A stretch of DNA of 64,000 nucleotides from Gammaproteobacteria bacterium (GTDB lineage: Bacteria > Pseudomonadota > Gammaproteobacteria > Burkholderiales > Burkholderiaceae_C), in assembly GCA_018815325.1 (NCBI GenBank), contig JAHIYE010000023.1, positions 1 through 64,000 of the forward strand. Reading direction: 5' to 3'. Positions 1 to 8,061 of the stretch are shown here, one piece after another. The position numbers and the translations under genes are program-made. Within the stretch, counting starts at the first letter, position 1. Each line of letters opens with the position of its first letter. The notes below the pieces were generated by a model, which had not been told where the DNA came from, made no database searches, and saw nothing but the letters and a program-made list of their open reading frames with translations.

Positions 1-1943
1 ACCAGCGCGGCATCGTGCCACTGCCCGCTGCAATACATGCGAACCATGGCATGCTCGATCTCACCCTGACGCAGATCACGCGGCTTATTCAGGGGATGGC
101 GCACTTCGGCCGGCGCATCTCCGCTCACAACAGCTTCCACCGACACAGCTTCCACCATCAGACCCTTGCCCTGCATCAGGAAAGCAAAGCGCTGACGGTA
201 GGCTGCTTCGAACTGGTCGACGATGGCTGCCACGGCAGTCGGCGCGTCGGCCGTTGAACCCTCGGTCAAACCGGCTGAGGGCATGGGCAGCACCAGTGCC
301 GCATCGCTGCCCTCGTAGCGCACATGCACACGTCGCAGCACCGTGATCTCTCCGAGACTCACCTGCTGGCGCAGAAGCTCTGCCGTGGCGGCCGAGGCCA
401 GTTCGTCCAGCCGCCTGTTGATCTCTGGCAGCGCCTGTGGCGAGAGCTTGAGCTCCACTGCCTGCTCGCGTATCACCGCTTGATCCGCCAGCCCCATGCC
501 ATAGGCACTGAGCACCCCTGCGAGCGGATGCACAAATACCCGGGACATGCCCAGCGCATCTGCCACCAGGCAGGCATGCTGGCCGCCCGCACCGCCAAAG
601 CACTGCAGGGTGTAGCGGGTCACATCGTAACCACGTGCCACCGAGATTTTCTTGATCGCGTTGGCCATCTGCTGCACCGCGATCTGGATGAAGCCCTCGG
701 CCACTTCCTCGGCCTTGCGGCCTGTCTGCACCGCCAGCGCGGCAAAACGCTCCTGCACGACCCATGCATCCAGCGCCTCATCACCCTCAGGGCCAAACAC
801 ACAGGGGAAATGACGCGGCTGTATCTTGCCCACCATCACATTGGCATCGGTCACGGCCAGCGGACCACCGCGACGGTAGCTTGCAGGTCCGGGGTTGGCT
901 CCTGCGCTCTCAGGACCGACCCGAAACCGCGCACCGTCAAATGCCAGAATGGAGCCGCCCCCCGCCGCCACGGTGTGGATGCTCATCATCGGCGCACGCA
1001 TGCGCACGCCAGCCACCTGCGTCTCGAACTGGCGCTCGAACTCACCCGCATAGTGCGACACGTCAGTCGAAGTGCCCCCCATGTCGAAACCGATCACCCG
1101 CTCAAAACCGGCCAGCTCTGCGGTACGGGCCATGCCCACAATGCCACCGGCCGGACCGCTAAGGATGGCATCCTTGCCAGCGAAGGCATGGGCATCGGTC
1201 AGGCCGCCGGAAGACTGCATGAAGAACAGCCGCACACCCGGCATCTCGGCCGCCACCAGGTCGACATACCGGCGCAGGATGGGTGACAGATAAGCATCCA
1301 CCACCGTGGTGTCACCCCGACTGACAAATTTCATCAACGGGCTGGTCTCGTGCGAGGTGCTGATCTGCGTAAACCCCACCTCCTGCGCAATACGCCGGGC
1401 CGACTGCTCATGGTCGGTGTAGCGATAACCATGCAAAAAAACAATCGCAACACTCCTCAGCCCTTTTTCGTATTGCGCTGTCAGCTCCTGTTTTAATAGC
1501 ACTTCATCGAGTGATTCGATCAACGCCCCATGTGCCCCCATGCGCTCATGTGCCTCCACCACGGCGCTGTACAGGAGTTCGGGCAGCACGATGTGGCGGT
1601 CAAACAGACGCGGCCGGTTCTGGTAGGCGATGCGCAGCGCGTCACGAAAACCGCGCGTTGTCACCAGCAATGTGGGTTCTCCCTTGCGCTCCAGCAGCGC
1701 ATTGGTAGCCACGGTCGTGCCCATCTTCACGCAGGCCACCAGTTCCGGCGTCACCGCTTGCCCCTTGGCCAGTCCCAGCAGATGGCGAATCCCCGCCACC
1801 GCCGCATCCCGGTAGTGCTCCGGGTTTTCGCTCAACAGTTTGTGCGTGACCAGGCTGCCATCGGGGCGCTTGCCCACGATATCGGTGAAAGTGCCGCCGC
1901 GGTCGACCCAGAATTGCCAGCGCGCTGTATCAATGTTTTCCAT
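1..1943 (-). CDS. 5-oxoprolinase / N-methylhydantoinase (ATP-hydrolysing), N-terminal part, runs off the left edge
   Basis: Reading leftward from an ATG at 1943, about 647 residues are visible and the frame is still open at base 1. The protein opens with [17 protein letters not shown] followed by TFTDIVG, the glycine-rich hallmark of the hydantoinase A / 5-oxoprolinase family, and has a second nucleotide-binding type stretch [13 protein letters not shown] around residue 290. Bacterial OplAH-type enzymes are about 1,200 residues (HyuA-like then HyuB-like half), so the HyuB half should lie outside the window. Family members open cyclic amides such as 5-oxoproline or hydantoins with ATP. A MarR-like regulator and a TRAP operon follow divergently, which suggests uptake of a related substrate (inference). 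A dispersed palindrome lies inside the gene at 1484-1500. Confidence 0.9.
   Translation of the reverse strand, partial: MENIDTARWQFWVDRGGTFTDIVGKRPDGSLVTHKLLSENPEHYRDAAVAGIRHLLGLAKGQAVTPELVACVKMGTTVATNALLERKGEPTLLVTTRGFRDALRIAYQNRPRLFDRHIVLPELLYSAVVEAHERMGAHGALIESLDEVLLKQELTAQYEKGLRSVAIVFLHGYRYTDHEQSARRIAQEVGFTQISTSHETSPLMKFVSRGDTTVVDAYLSPILRRYVDLVAAEMPGVRLFFMQSSGGLTDAHAFAGKDAILSGPAGGIVGMARTAELAGFERVIGFDMGGTSTDVSHYAGEFERQFETQVAGVRMRAPMMSIHTVAAGGGSILAFDGARFRVGPESAGANPGPASYRRGGPLAVTDANVMVGKIQPRHFPCVFGPEGDEALDAWVVQERFAALAVQTGRKAEEVAEGFIQIAVQQMANAIKKISVARGYDVTRYTLQCFGGAGGQHACLVADALGMSRVFVHPLAGVLSAYGMGLADQAVIREQAVELKLSPQALPEINRRLDELASAATAELLRQQVSLGEITVLRRVHVRYEGSDAALVLPMPSAGLTEGSTADAPTAVAAIVDQFEAAYRQRFAFLMQGKGLMVEAVSVEAVVSGDAPAEVRHPLNKPRDLRQGEIEHAMVRMYCSGQWHDAAL
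1484..1500. repeat. dispersed palindrome GCTAY-N7-ATAGC, degenerate copy
   Basis: GCTCC, seven bases, ATAGC. The right arm is perfect and the left arm has two mismatches to GCTAT. It lies within the oxoprolinase gene. See the finding on the repeat family. Confidence 0.4.
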
Positions 1944-1996
1944 GTTCTCTCGCAATCGGTAAGTCGTCAGGAGCCAAGTCTTTGCCCGTGGGCTGG

Positions 1997-2548
1997 CTAA
2001 AAGCTGGCCGCCGAGCGTGCGGCCTGGTCGTAAATGCCGGATAACAGGCGCAGCAAACGGGCCAAATCGCCAATGTCCCGGTTAAGTGCATCGTCGGCAT
2101 TCAGGGCATTGATCAGGCAGGACTCGCGGATTTCCCGGTAGCGGTCCACATGCTGGCGTCCCAGATCGGTGGAGGCATAAGTCACCTCCTTGCCGGTCTT
2201 GCTGGATACAACTACACCCAGGTTCTGCAACTTCTTGAGTGAATAGTTGATCAGGTGCGTGTCTTCCACATTCATGATGAAGCAGATGTCTGACAGCTTT
2301 TTATCCCGGGCCCGGTGCGTGACATGGTGAAGCACCAGAACGTCGAGCGGCGTCAGGTCCTTGAGCCCTGCCGCACTCATACAGTGCGTGATCCAGCGAT
2401 GAAACGCGTTACCCGCGACGATCAGCCCGAACTCAAACTCGCTCATCTCATTGCTGCGGGGTGATACCAGGTGCGCGGACGACACAATGCGGGGCCCCTC
2501 AGGCGGCGGGGATGTTGCCGCCGCTCTCGCCGGATTTTTTTTGGTCAT
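1997..2548 (-). CDS. winged-helix regulator, MarR-like (COG5631 type)
   Basis: 183 residues from the ATG at 2548, chosen because GGAGG sits 6 bases upstream. An in-frame ATG 60 bases earlier has no such site. The centre (residues about 35-130: [20 protein letters not shown], then a helix-turn-helix [15 protein letters not shown] and a wing) matches winged-helix MarR-like proteins annotated as predicted transcription regulators. No ligand domain is visible. It lies between the oxoprolinase gene (same strand, 53 bases downstream) and a divergent TRAP operon, so it probably controls one or both. The inverted repeat at 2612-2628 is a candidate site. The regulated compound is not known. Confidence 0.8.
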   Translation of the reverse strand: MTKKNPARAAATSPPPEGPRIVSSAHLVSPRSNEMSEFEFGLIVAGNAFHRWITHCMSAAGLKDLTPLDVLVLHHVTHRARDKKLSDICFIMNVEDTHLINYSLKKLQNLGVVVSSKTGKEVTYASTDLGRQHVDRYREIRESCLINALNADDALNRDIGDLARLLRLLSGIYDQAARSAASF

Positions 2549-2605
2549 CAAGAACCTCCAAACTGGCATCTTTGTTGCATGTGCAGATTGTAGGCAGTTA
2601 AATGA

Positions 2606-2628
2606 CAATTTATCAACAATTTATTGAT
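2606..2628. promoter_or_regulatory. candidate operator for the MarR-like regulator
   Basis: In the 165-bp divergent intergenic region, ATCAA (2612-2616) and TTGAT (2624-2628) form an inverted repeat around seven AT-rich bases. A direct repeat CAATTTAT overlaps it at 2606-2613 and 2617-2624. Position and symmetry fit a dimeric winged-helix protein. No binding data. Confidence 0.4.
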
Positions 2629-2713
2629 GATTAGGGAATACGCTGATCGACGCCATGCGAAACCAACGTACATTCAACTACCCACTTAGCCACTCAACCC
2701 AACCGGAGTTTTT

Positions 2714-3700
2714 ATGAAACGTCGCTCGTTCGCCTTGACCTCCACGGCCGCCATGTTCACATTGGCCCTGTCCGCCAGCACTGCATTCGCCCAGACCAAA
2801 TGGGATCTGCCGGCAGCCTATGCCGCCACGAATTTCCACTCGGTCAACCTGACCGAGTTCGCCAATGATGTGGACAAAGCCACCGGCGGCAAGCTCAAGA
2901 TCACGGTGCACGCCAATGGCTCGCTGTTCAAGGCGCCCGAGATCAAGCGCGCGGTGCAGGGCGGTCAAGCCCAGGCCGGTGAAATCCTGCTGGCCAACTT
3001 CCAGAACGAATGGCAGCTTTTTGGCGCCGATGGCCTGCCCTTCCTTGCCGACAGCTATGACGAAGCCCAGAAGCTCTACAAGGTACAAAAACCTTTCCTG
3101 GAAAAGAAACTGGCCGAGCAGGGTATGGCCTTGCTCTATGCAGTGCCCTGGCCACCCCAGGGCATCTACGTCAAGAAGCCCATCAACGCTGCAGCTGATC
3201 TGAAGGGCGTGAAATGGCGTGCCTACAGCCCGGCCACGGCCCGTATCGCCGAACTGGTAGGTGCCCAACCCGTGACCGTGCAGGCAGCCGAGCTCTCGCA
3301 GGCCCTGGCCACAGGCGTAGTCGAGTCCTACATGTCCTCCGGCTCGACCGGCTTCGACACCAAGACCTATGAACACCTCAAATACTTCTATGACACCCAG
3401 GCCTGGCTGCCCAAGAACGCAGTGATCGTCAACAAGGCTGCGCTGGACGCACTCGATGCACCCACCAAGCAGGCCTTGTTCAAGGCTGCTGCCGAAGCCG
3501 AAGCACGTGGCCTGGTCGCCTCCAAGAAAACCAACACCGATTCACTCGACAAGCTCAAAGCCAATGGCATGAACATCGTGCCGCCTTCGGCCCAGCTCAA
3601 GGCAGACATGAAAAAGGTGGGCGACGTGATGCTCAAGGAGTGGCTGGACAAGGCCGGTCCTGAGGGCAAGGCCCTGATCGACGCCTTCCAGAAGCAGTAA
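2714..3700 (+). CDS. dctP: TRAP transporter substrate-binding protein DctP (system 1)
   Basis: 328 residues with an N-terminal signal peptide ending near AFA-QTKW (about residue 26), so periplasmic. GGAG lies 6 bases before the ATG. The body has the DctP family pattern: a first lobe with AGEILLANFQNEW, the GVKWRAYSP strand that follows the conserved arginine of the family, and EAEARG/KTNTDSLDKL helices at the end. It would bind an organic acid and hand it to the DctQM permease encoded immediately downstream. Divergence from the oxoprolinase-linked regulator makes pyroglutamate or another carboxylate a reasonable guess, but the sequence does not show the ligand. Confidence 0.9.
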   Translation: MKRRSFALTSTAAMFTLALSASTAFAQTKWDLPAAYAATNFHSVNLTEFANDVDKATGGKLKITVHANGSLFKAPEIKRAVQGGQAQAGEILLANFQNEWQLFGADGLPFLADSYDEAQKLYKVQKPFLEKKLAEQGMALLYAVPWPPQGIYVKKPINAAADLKGVKWRAYSPATARIAELVGAQPVTVQAAELSQALATGVVESYMSSGSTGFDTKTYEHLKYFYDTQAWLPKNAVIVNKAALDALDAPTKQALFKAAAEAEARGLVASKKTNTDSLDKLKANGMNIVPPSAQLKADMKKVGDVMLKEWLDKAGPEGKALIDAFQKQ

Positions 3701-3713
3701 GGCTGATATCCGC

Positions 3714-4223
3714 GTGCGCAAGCTGCTCGATGCCCTGTACCTGAGCGCTGCCGGCCTGGCAGCGCTTTTTTTGATTGGCCTGCTCGGTATGGTGCTGCTG
3801 TCCATCGTGGGGCGACAGCTGCACTTTCATGTGCCGGGAACTGACGCCTATGCTGGCTACCTGATGGCAGCCAGCGGCTTTCTGGCGTTGGCCCACACCC
3901 TCAAGCGCGGTGAACACATCCGGGTCACCCTGCTGCTCGGCACCTTGCATGGCCGGTGGAAAAAAGGGCTGGAAATCTGGGCGCTCGCATTTGCCGGCGC
4001 ACTGAGCACCATGATTGCGTATTACAGCTGCCGGCTGGCCTGGCAGTCGCACACTTTTCACGACATCTCAACGGCCAGCGATGCCACCCCGCTGTGGCTT
4101 CCGCAGCTGGGCATGGCGATCGGCACCGTCATCCTGGCCATTGCCTTGCTGGACGAATTGTTGCTTGAGATCACCAACCAGCGCAGTCAACCTGGCGCCG
4201 AAGCAAGCTTGCGCGTGGAATAA
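3714..4223 (+). CDS. dctQ: TRAP transporter small permease DctQ (system 1)
   Basis: 169 residues from a GTG start, 13 bases after dctP. Four hydrophobic segments are visible (residues about 8-30, 45-65, 85-107, 125-147), as in DctQ proteins, with the loop HTLKRGEHIRVTLLL typical of the family. It forms the membrane complex with the large subunit encoded next. No ATG lies near the start of the conserved region, so the GTG call rests on frame and family length. Confidence 0.88.
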   Translation: MRKLLDALYLSAAGLAALFLIGLLGMVLLSIVGRQLHFHVPGTDAYAGYLMAASGFLALAHTLKRGEHIRVTLLLGTLHGRWKKGLEIWALAFAGALSTMIAYYSCRLAWQSHTFHDISTASDATPLWLPQLGMAIGTVILAIALLDELLLEITNQRSQPGAEASLRVE

Positions 4224-4231
4224 AGCCTCAC

Positions 4232-5533
4232 ATGAATGATCTCGCCATCACCGCCGGCCTGCTTGTGGCCCTGTTGCTGATCCTGGGCAGCGGCGTCTGG
4301 GTCGGTCTCACCCTGACCGGCGTGGCCTGGCTGGCCGTCACCCTGTTCTCGTCACGCCCGGCAGGCGACGCCATGGCCGTCACGGTATGGGGCTCTGCAT
4401 CTAGCTGGACACTCACCGCCTTGCCCTTGTTTGTCTGGATGGGAGAGATCCTGTTCCGCACCCGGTTGAGCCAGGACATGTTCAAGGGTCTGTCGCCCTG
4501 GGTCCAGAACCTGCCCGGGCGCCTGCTGCACACCAACGTGATCGGCTGCACCATTTTTGCAGCCGTCTCCGGCTCCAGCGCCGCCACCTGCGCCACCATC
4601 GGCAAGATGACCCTGCCCGAACTCACCCGCCGCGGCTACCCCGAGCACATGGTCATCGGCACACTGGCCGGCGCCAGCACACTCGGTCTGCTGATTCCAC
4701 CGTCCATCATCATGATCGTCTATGGCGTGGCGGCCGAGGTATCGATCTCCAAGTTGTTCATCGCAGGTGTACTGCCCGGCATCCTGCTGGCCACCCTGTT
4801 CTCGGGCTACATCATGTTCTGGGCCTGGCGCAACCCTGAACAGGTGCCGGCCGCAGATGGCCAGTTCAGCCTGCGCGAAAAAATCGCTGCCTCGCGCAGC
4901 CTGATCCCCGTGGTATCGCTGATCGCAGCGGTGCTCGGCTCGATCTACACCGGCATTGCCACGGCCACCGAGGCGGCCGCGCTCGGGGTGCTGGGCTCGC
5001 TGATCATCTCGTCACTGCAGGGTTCAATGAACTGGCGCACCTTCATCGATGCGCTCATGGGCGCCACACGTCTGTACTGCATGATTGGCCTGATCCTGGC
5101 CGGTGCCGCCTTCCTCACACTGGCCATGGGTTATGTCGGCCTGCCTCGCCACCTGGCGGAATGGATTGCTTCACTGGGCCTCAGCAAGGCCCAGCTCATT
5201 TTTGCGCTCGCGGGCTTCTTCATCCTGCTGGGCTGCTTTCTGGATGGCATCTCGATGGTGGTACTGACCATGGGCGTGCTCATGCCCACCGTGCAGGCGG
5301 CAGGTATCGATATCATCTGGTTTGGCATTTTTGTCGTGATCGTGGTCGAGATGGCGCAAATCACCCCGCCCGTGGGCTTCAACCTGTTCGTGCTGCAAGG
5401 CATGACCGGTCGCCAGCTGACCTGGATTGCCAGGGTCACGGCCCCCATGTTCGGCCTGATGTGCCTGGCCATCGCGCTGATCTATATTTTCCCCGGCATC
5501 GTCACCTGGTTGCCGCAGCAAATGAGCAGGTAA
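4232..5533 (+). CDS. dctM: TRAP transporter large permease DctM (system 1)
   Basis: 433 residues, the usual length for DctM, with about a dozen hydrophobic segments. Family signatures include GSSAATCATIGKMTLPEL and STLGLLIPPSIIMIVYG in the first half and QITPPVGFNLFVLQG near the end. It is the ion-coupled transport subunit for the periplasmic binding protein encoded at 2714. It starts 8 bases after dctQ in the same operon and crcB follows after 6 bases. Confidence 0.93.
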   Translation: MNDLAITAGLLVALLLILGSGVWVGLTLTGVAWLAVTLFSSRPAGDAMAVTVWGSASSWTLTALPLFVWMGEILFRTRLSQDMFKGLSPWVQNLPGRLLHTNVIGCTIFAAVSGSSAATCATIGKMTLPELTRRGYPEHMVIGTLAGASTLGLLIPPSIIMIVYGVAAEVSISKLFIAGVLPGILLATLFSGYIMFWAWRNPEQVPAADGQFSLREKIAASRSLIPVVSLIAAVLGSIYTGIATATEAAALGVLGSLIISSLQGSMNWRTFIDALMGATRLYCMIGLILAGAAFLTLAMGYVGLPRHLAEWIASLGLSKAQLIFALAGFFILLGCFLDGISMVVLTMGVLMPTVQAAGIDIIWFGIFVVIVVEMAQITPPVGFNLFVLQGMTGRQLTWIARVTAPMFGLMCLAIALIYIFPGIVTWLPQQMSR

Positions 5534-5539
5534 ATAGTC

Positions 5540-5920
5540 ATGTTGTCCGTCTTCGCCATCTGTATCGGTGCCAGCATTGGCGCGCTGTCCCGCTGGGGTT
5601 TGGGCCTGTGGCTCAGCACAGGCGCCGTGTTCCCTTGGGGCACACTGGCGGCCAACCTGATCGGGGGCTATCTGATCGGCATCGCCGTGGCGCTTTTCCA
5701 GGCCATGCCCCATCTCGACCCGGCCTGGCGCCTGGCCATCATTACCGGCTTTCTGGGGGCACTCACCACGTTCTCCAGCTTCTCGGTTGAAGTGGTCACC
5801 ATGCTGCAGCAGGCCCGCTACGGCATGGCATTCGGCACGGCCATGCTGCATGTGACAGGCTCGTTGCTGCTGACTCTCGCCGGCATCAAGTGCGCTACAT
5901 TTTTTATAGCGTCAACCTGA
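5540..5920 (+). CDS. crcB: fluoride efflux channel CrcB/Fluc
   Basis: 126 residues, four membrane helices, standard length for Fluc. Recognised by GASIGALSRWGLG at the start, GTLAANLIGGYLIGI with the conserved Asn, and GFLGALTTFSSFSVE with the conserved TTFSSFS stretch. Fluc channels work as dual-topology dimers exporting fluoride. The gene begins 6 bases after dctM and is presumably cotranscribed. There is no room for a fluoride riboswitch directly upstream. The last codons overlap a dispersed palindrome at 5894-5910. Confidence 0.92.
   Translation: MLSVFAICIGASIGALSRWGLGLWLSTGAVFPWGTLAANLIGGYLIGIAVALFQAMPHLDPAWRLAIITGFLGALTTFSSFSVEVVTMLQQARYGMAFGTAMLHVTGSLLLTLAGIKCATFFIAST
5894..5910. repeat. 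dispersed palindrome GCTAY-N7-ATAGC
   Basis: GCTAC, seven bases, ATAGC, inside the 3' end of crcB. One mismatch to the perfect form GCTAT-N7-ATAGC. Confidence 0.55.
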
Positions 5921-5955
5921 TTTATTTAAAGGGCTAGCTGCCTGTTTTACCAGTA

Positions 5956-6255
5956 TCAGCCACCGCCCCGCTGCATGTACAGATCAAAGCGCTTCATGAA
6001 CAGCAGACGCTGCGCATCGTCCAGGCCCTGAAAGCTGAAGCTCACATGCAGGCGCGGCATGCGCATGAGTGCAATCACGCGGGGCTCTCCGGTATGCCAG
6101 CGCAGCGCGAGCAGACCGCTGCCAATGCGCACGTTGGCCCCCTGCGCGTTCAGCTCATAGGAATTCGCACCAATGGCGGCCGGCAGCCAGCCCAGCCACT
6201 CGGTCTCGGTGCAGCCCATTTCACGCTCAAAACTTTCGGCATAAAACGATTGCAT
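5956..6255 (-). CDS. small unknown protein of the aor operon
   Basis: 99 residues from the ATG at 6255; a GTG a little upstream, overlapping the MoaD-like stop codon, is an alternative start. No signal peptide or membrane helix. Sequence features are FYAESFEREMGCTETEW near the start and RMPRLHVSFSFQGLDD toward the end; I do not recognise a named family. It is the last gene of the tungsten aldehyde oxidoreductase set (aorA, aorB, aorC, moaD-like, this gene), 22 bases after the MoaD-like gene. A role in assembling or maintaining that enzyme is inference from position only. Confidence 0.65.
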   Translation of the reverse strand: MQSFYAESFEREMGCTETEWLGWLPAAIGANSYELNAQGANVRIGSGLLALRWHTGEPRVIALMRMPRLHVSFSFQGLDDAQRLLFMKRFDLYMQRGGG

Positions 6256-6277
6256 GCGGTCTTTGCCTGCTGTGTGA

Positions 6278-6532
6278 TCAACCACCCGCAATCGGCGGCC
6301 AGATCGCCAGCACATCGCCCTCCTGCAGGGTGTGGGTCGGGCGTTTGTCCGGCGCGATGTAGTGCCCGTTGACCAGCACCAGATGCACCAGCTTGGGTGG
6401 CATGCCGAAGGGCTCGATGATCTGCAGAATGCTGGCGTCTGGCGCCACATCGAGTTCCATCAGGTTGCCCACTCGGGCGTGCACTGGCAGGTAATCGGTG
6501 AGTGTGGCAAACAGCTTGAAGGTGATTTTCAT
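6278..6532 (-). CDS. MoaD/ThiS-family sulfur carrier
   Basis: 84 residues from MKITFKLFATL. The beta-grasp pattern is visible: first strand KITFKLFATLTDYLP, then HLVLVNGHYIAPDKR, QEGDVLAIWPPIAGG, ending in the Gly-Gly tail that is adenylated and thiocarboxylated in MoaD and ThiS. MoaD donates sulfur for the dithiolene of molybdopterin, so a dedicated copy inside an operon for a tungsto-pterin enzyme makes sense. An ATG two codons upstream is equally possible since neither has a clear ribosome-binding site. Start codon is the main uncertainty. Confidence 0.85.
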   Translation of the reverse strand: MKITFKLFATLTDYLPVHARVGNLMELDVAPDASILQIIEPFGMPPKLVHLVLVNGHYIAPDKRPTHTLQEGDVLAIWPPIAGG

Positions 6533-6672
6533 GGGCATCGTGGACATACTGGCAAAGGCTTCGGCATACTCAGAATCCTCACAGTGTATGGACTCCATGC
6601 GCAAGCGCATGCGGCACCCGGCTCCGCAGGGTCTGCATCACTGCCCATGCCATAAGCGCCGCGCATCACCAA

Positions 6673-7953
6673 TCAGCGACGTCGCTCATCCAGCGCCCCA
6701 CTCCACTGGCCCTGGCCCTGGGCACAGGCCAGATAGGCTGGCACGAGCTGGGTGGGGTCGGCCTTCAAAGCGTCCTTCCACTTGCCCAGCTTCACCTGCC
6801 CCTCCACCAGTCCGCGCATCACGCCCACATGCTCGGTCCAGCCCACAGAGTTGCAGCCCACCAGTACGTCGCCGCTGAACTGCAGGCTCAGGTGTCTGCC
6901 CTCGGCCTTGTCGGTCAGTTCGGCATGCTCGCCGCCGGGCACCCCCTGCCAGTCGCCAAAGCTCGCCGAGATCAGGCCCAGCGTATCGAGCACGTTGATC
7001 TGCGTCACACCCTTGAGTTCGGCAGACTGCCCCGCCATGTTGAGCGCAGCCACACGAGCCTGTTCGGCCGCGTTGGGCTGGATTGCGCTCACGATGGTCT
7101 TGCCGCTGACTTTGTCGAAGGCCTCGGCACAATCACCCGCCGCGTAGATGCCGGGCACATTGGTCTGCATGGCTGCGTCGGTCAGCACGCCCTGCAGGCA
7201 GGTGATGCCCGACTCCTTCAGGAAGTCGATGGACGGCTTGACGCCCGTGGCGCTGATCACGAGATCGACCTCCAGCATCTTGCCGTTGGAGAGCTTGACG
7301 TTCAGCGCCTTGCCAGCGCTTTTGGAAATCGCCTCGACCTTGGTCCCGGTAAAGACCTCTACACCCTTGGCCTCGCACCAGTCCTTGATCATGCCGCCCG
7401 CGGTGGGCCCCATCATGCGCGGCACCATCCGGTCCCCCATCTCCACCACACTGAGCTTGACGCCGCGCGCGGCCAGCGACTCCATGATGATGCAGCCGAT
7501 GAAGCCCGCGCCCATCTGCAACACACGTGCGCCCTTGGTGGCCAGCGACTGAATAGCGCGCGCATCGGCCAGCGTCCAGCAGGGGTGCACGCCGGGCAGA
7601 TCGATGCCGGGAATCGGAGGACTCACAGGTGAAGAGCCGGTGGCAATCAGCAGCGTGTCGAATTTCAGCGTTTCGCTGTTGTCCAGCACAATTTTTCTGC
7701 CAGCCGCATCCACTGACTTGGCCCGGGCCTGGATCATGTTGATCTTCAGGTCTGAATAGTGTTTGGGGTTCTTGCGCAGGTGGGTGCCGCTCTCCTTGAC
7801 GTTGCCGATAAGCAGGTAAGGAATGGCCATGCGCGAGTAGGGTGACTCACGCTCGTCGCCCACCACGGTGATGGTGTCGTGCGGCGCGTGCTTGCGCAGG
7901 GTCTCGGCGGCGATGATGCCGGCCGGTCCGGCCCCGAGGATGACGTGATGCAT
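6673..7953 (-). CDS. aorC: FAD-dependent pyridine-nucleotide oxidoreductase, AorC-type subunit
   Basis: 426 residues from the ATG at 7953, which has GGAGAG just upstream. Two dinucleotide-binding motifs are clear: VILGAGPAGIIAAETL at residues 3-18 (FAD) and LQMGAGFIGCIIMESLAARG near 155 (NAD(P)H), plus a late FAD motif GIYAAGDCAEA. This is the NADH-rubredoxin/nitrite reductase type fold. Next to aorB and aorA it matches the FAD subunit of the AorABC enzymes described from Aromatoleum, which lets the aldehyde oxidoreductase use NAD+ and viologens. Same strand as aorB with 108 bases between, holding two hairpins. Confidence 0.85.
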   Translation of the reverse strand: MHHVILGAGPAGIIAAETLRKHAPHDTITVVGDERESPYSRMAIPYLLIGNVKESGTHLRKNPKHYSDLKINMIQARAKSVDAAGRKIVLDNSETLKFDTLLIATGSSPVSPPIPGIDLPGVHPCWTLADARAIQSLATKGARVLQMGAGFIGCIIMESLAARGVKLSVVEMGDRMVPRMMGPTAGGMIKDWCEAKGVEVFTGTKVEAISKSAGKALNVKLSNGKMLEVDLVISATGVKPSIDFLKESGITCLQGVLTDAAMQTNVPGIYAAGDCAEAFDKVSGKTIVSAIQPNAAEQARVAALNMAGQSAELKGVTQINVLDTLGLISASFGDWQGVPGGEHAELTDKAEGRHLSLQFSGDVLVGCNSVGWTEHVGVMRGLVEGQVKLGKWKDALKADPTQLVPAYLACAQGQGQWSGALDERRR

Positions 7954-7984
7954 GGGGTTCTCTCCTGAGTTGGCCCTCCACCCA

Positions 7985-8030
7985 GCCCTCACCCCAGAGG
8001 GCGAGGGAGGTGGTTCACCGGCTACCGGTG
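7985..8030. repeat. paired hairpins between aorB and aorC
   Basis: GCCCTC (7985-7990) pairs with GAGGGC (7997-8002), and CACCGG (8016-8021) with CCGGTG (8025-8030). The first resembles the CCCTC...GAGGG intergenic repeats common in this family of bacteria. In an operon such structures can set the relative mRNA levels of the two genes. Confidence 0.45.
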
Positions 8031-8061
8031 CGGGGGGCAAGGGGACGTATCACGCGCAGTG

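Noticed and set aside
5521-5540. Fluoride riboswitch upstream of crcB
   Set aside because: Only 6 bases separate crcB from dctM, leaving no room, and no such fold is seen in the dctM end.
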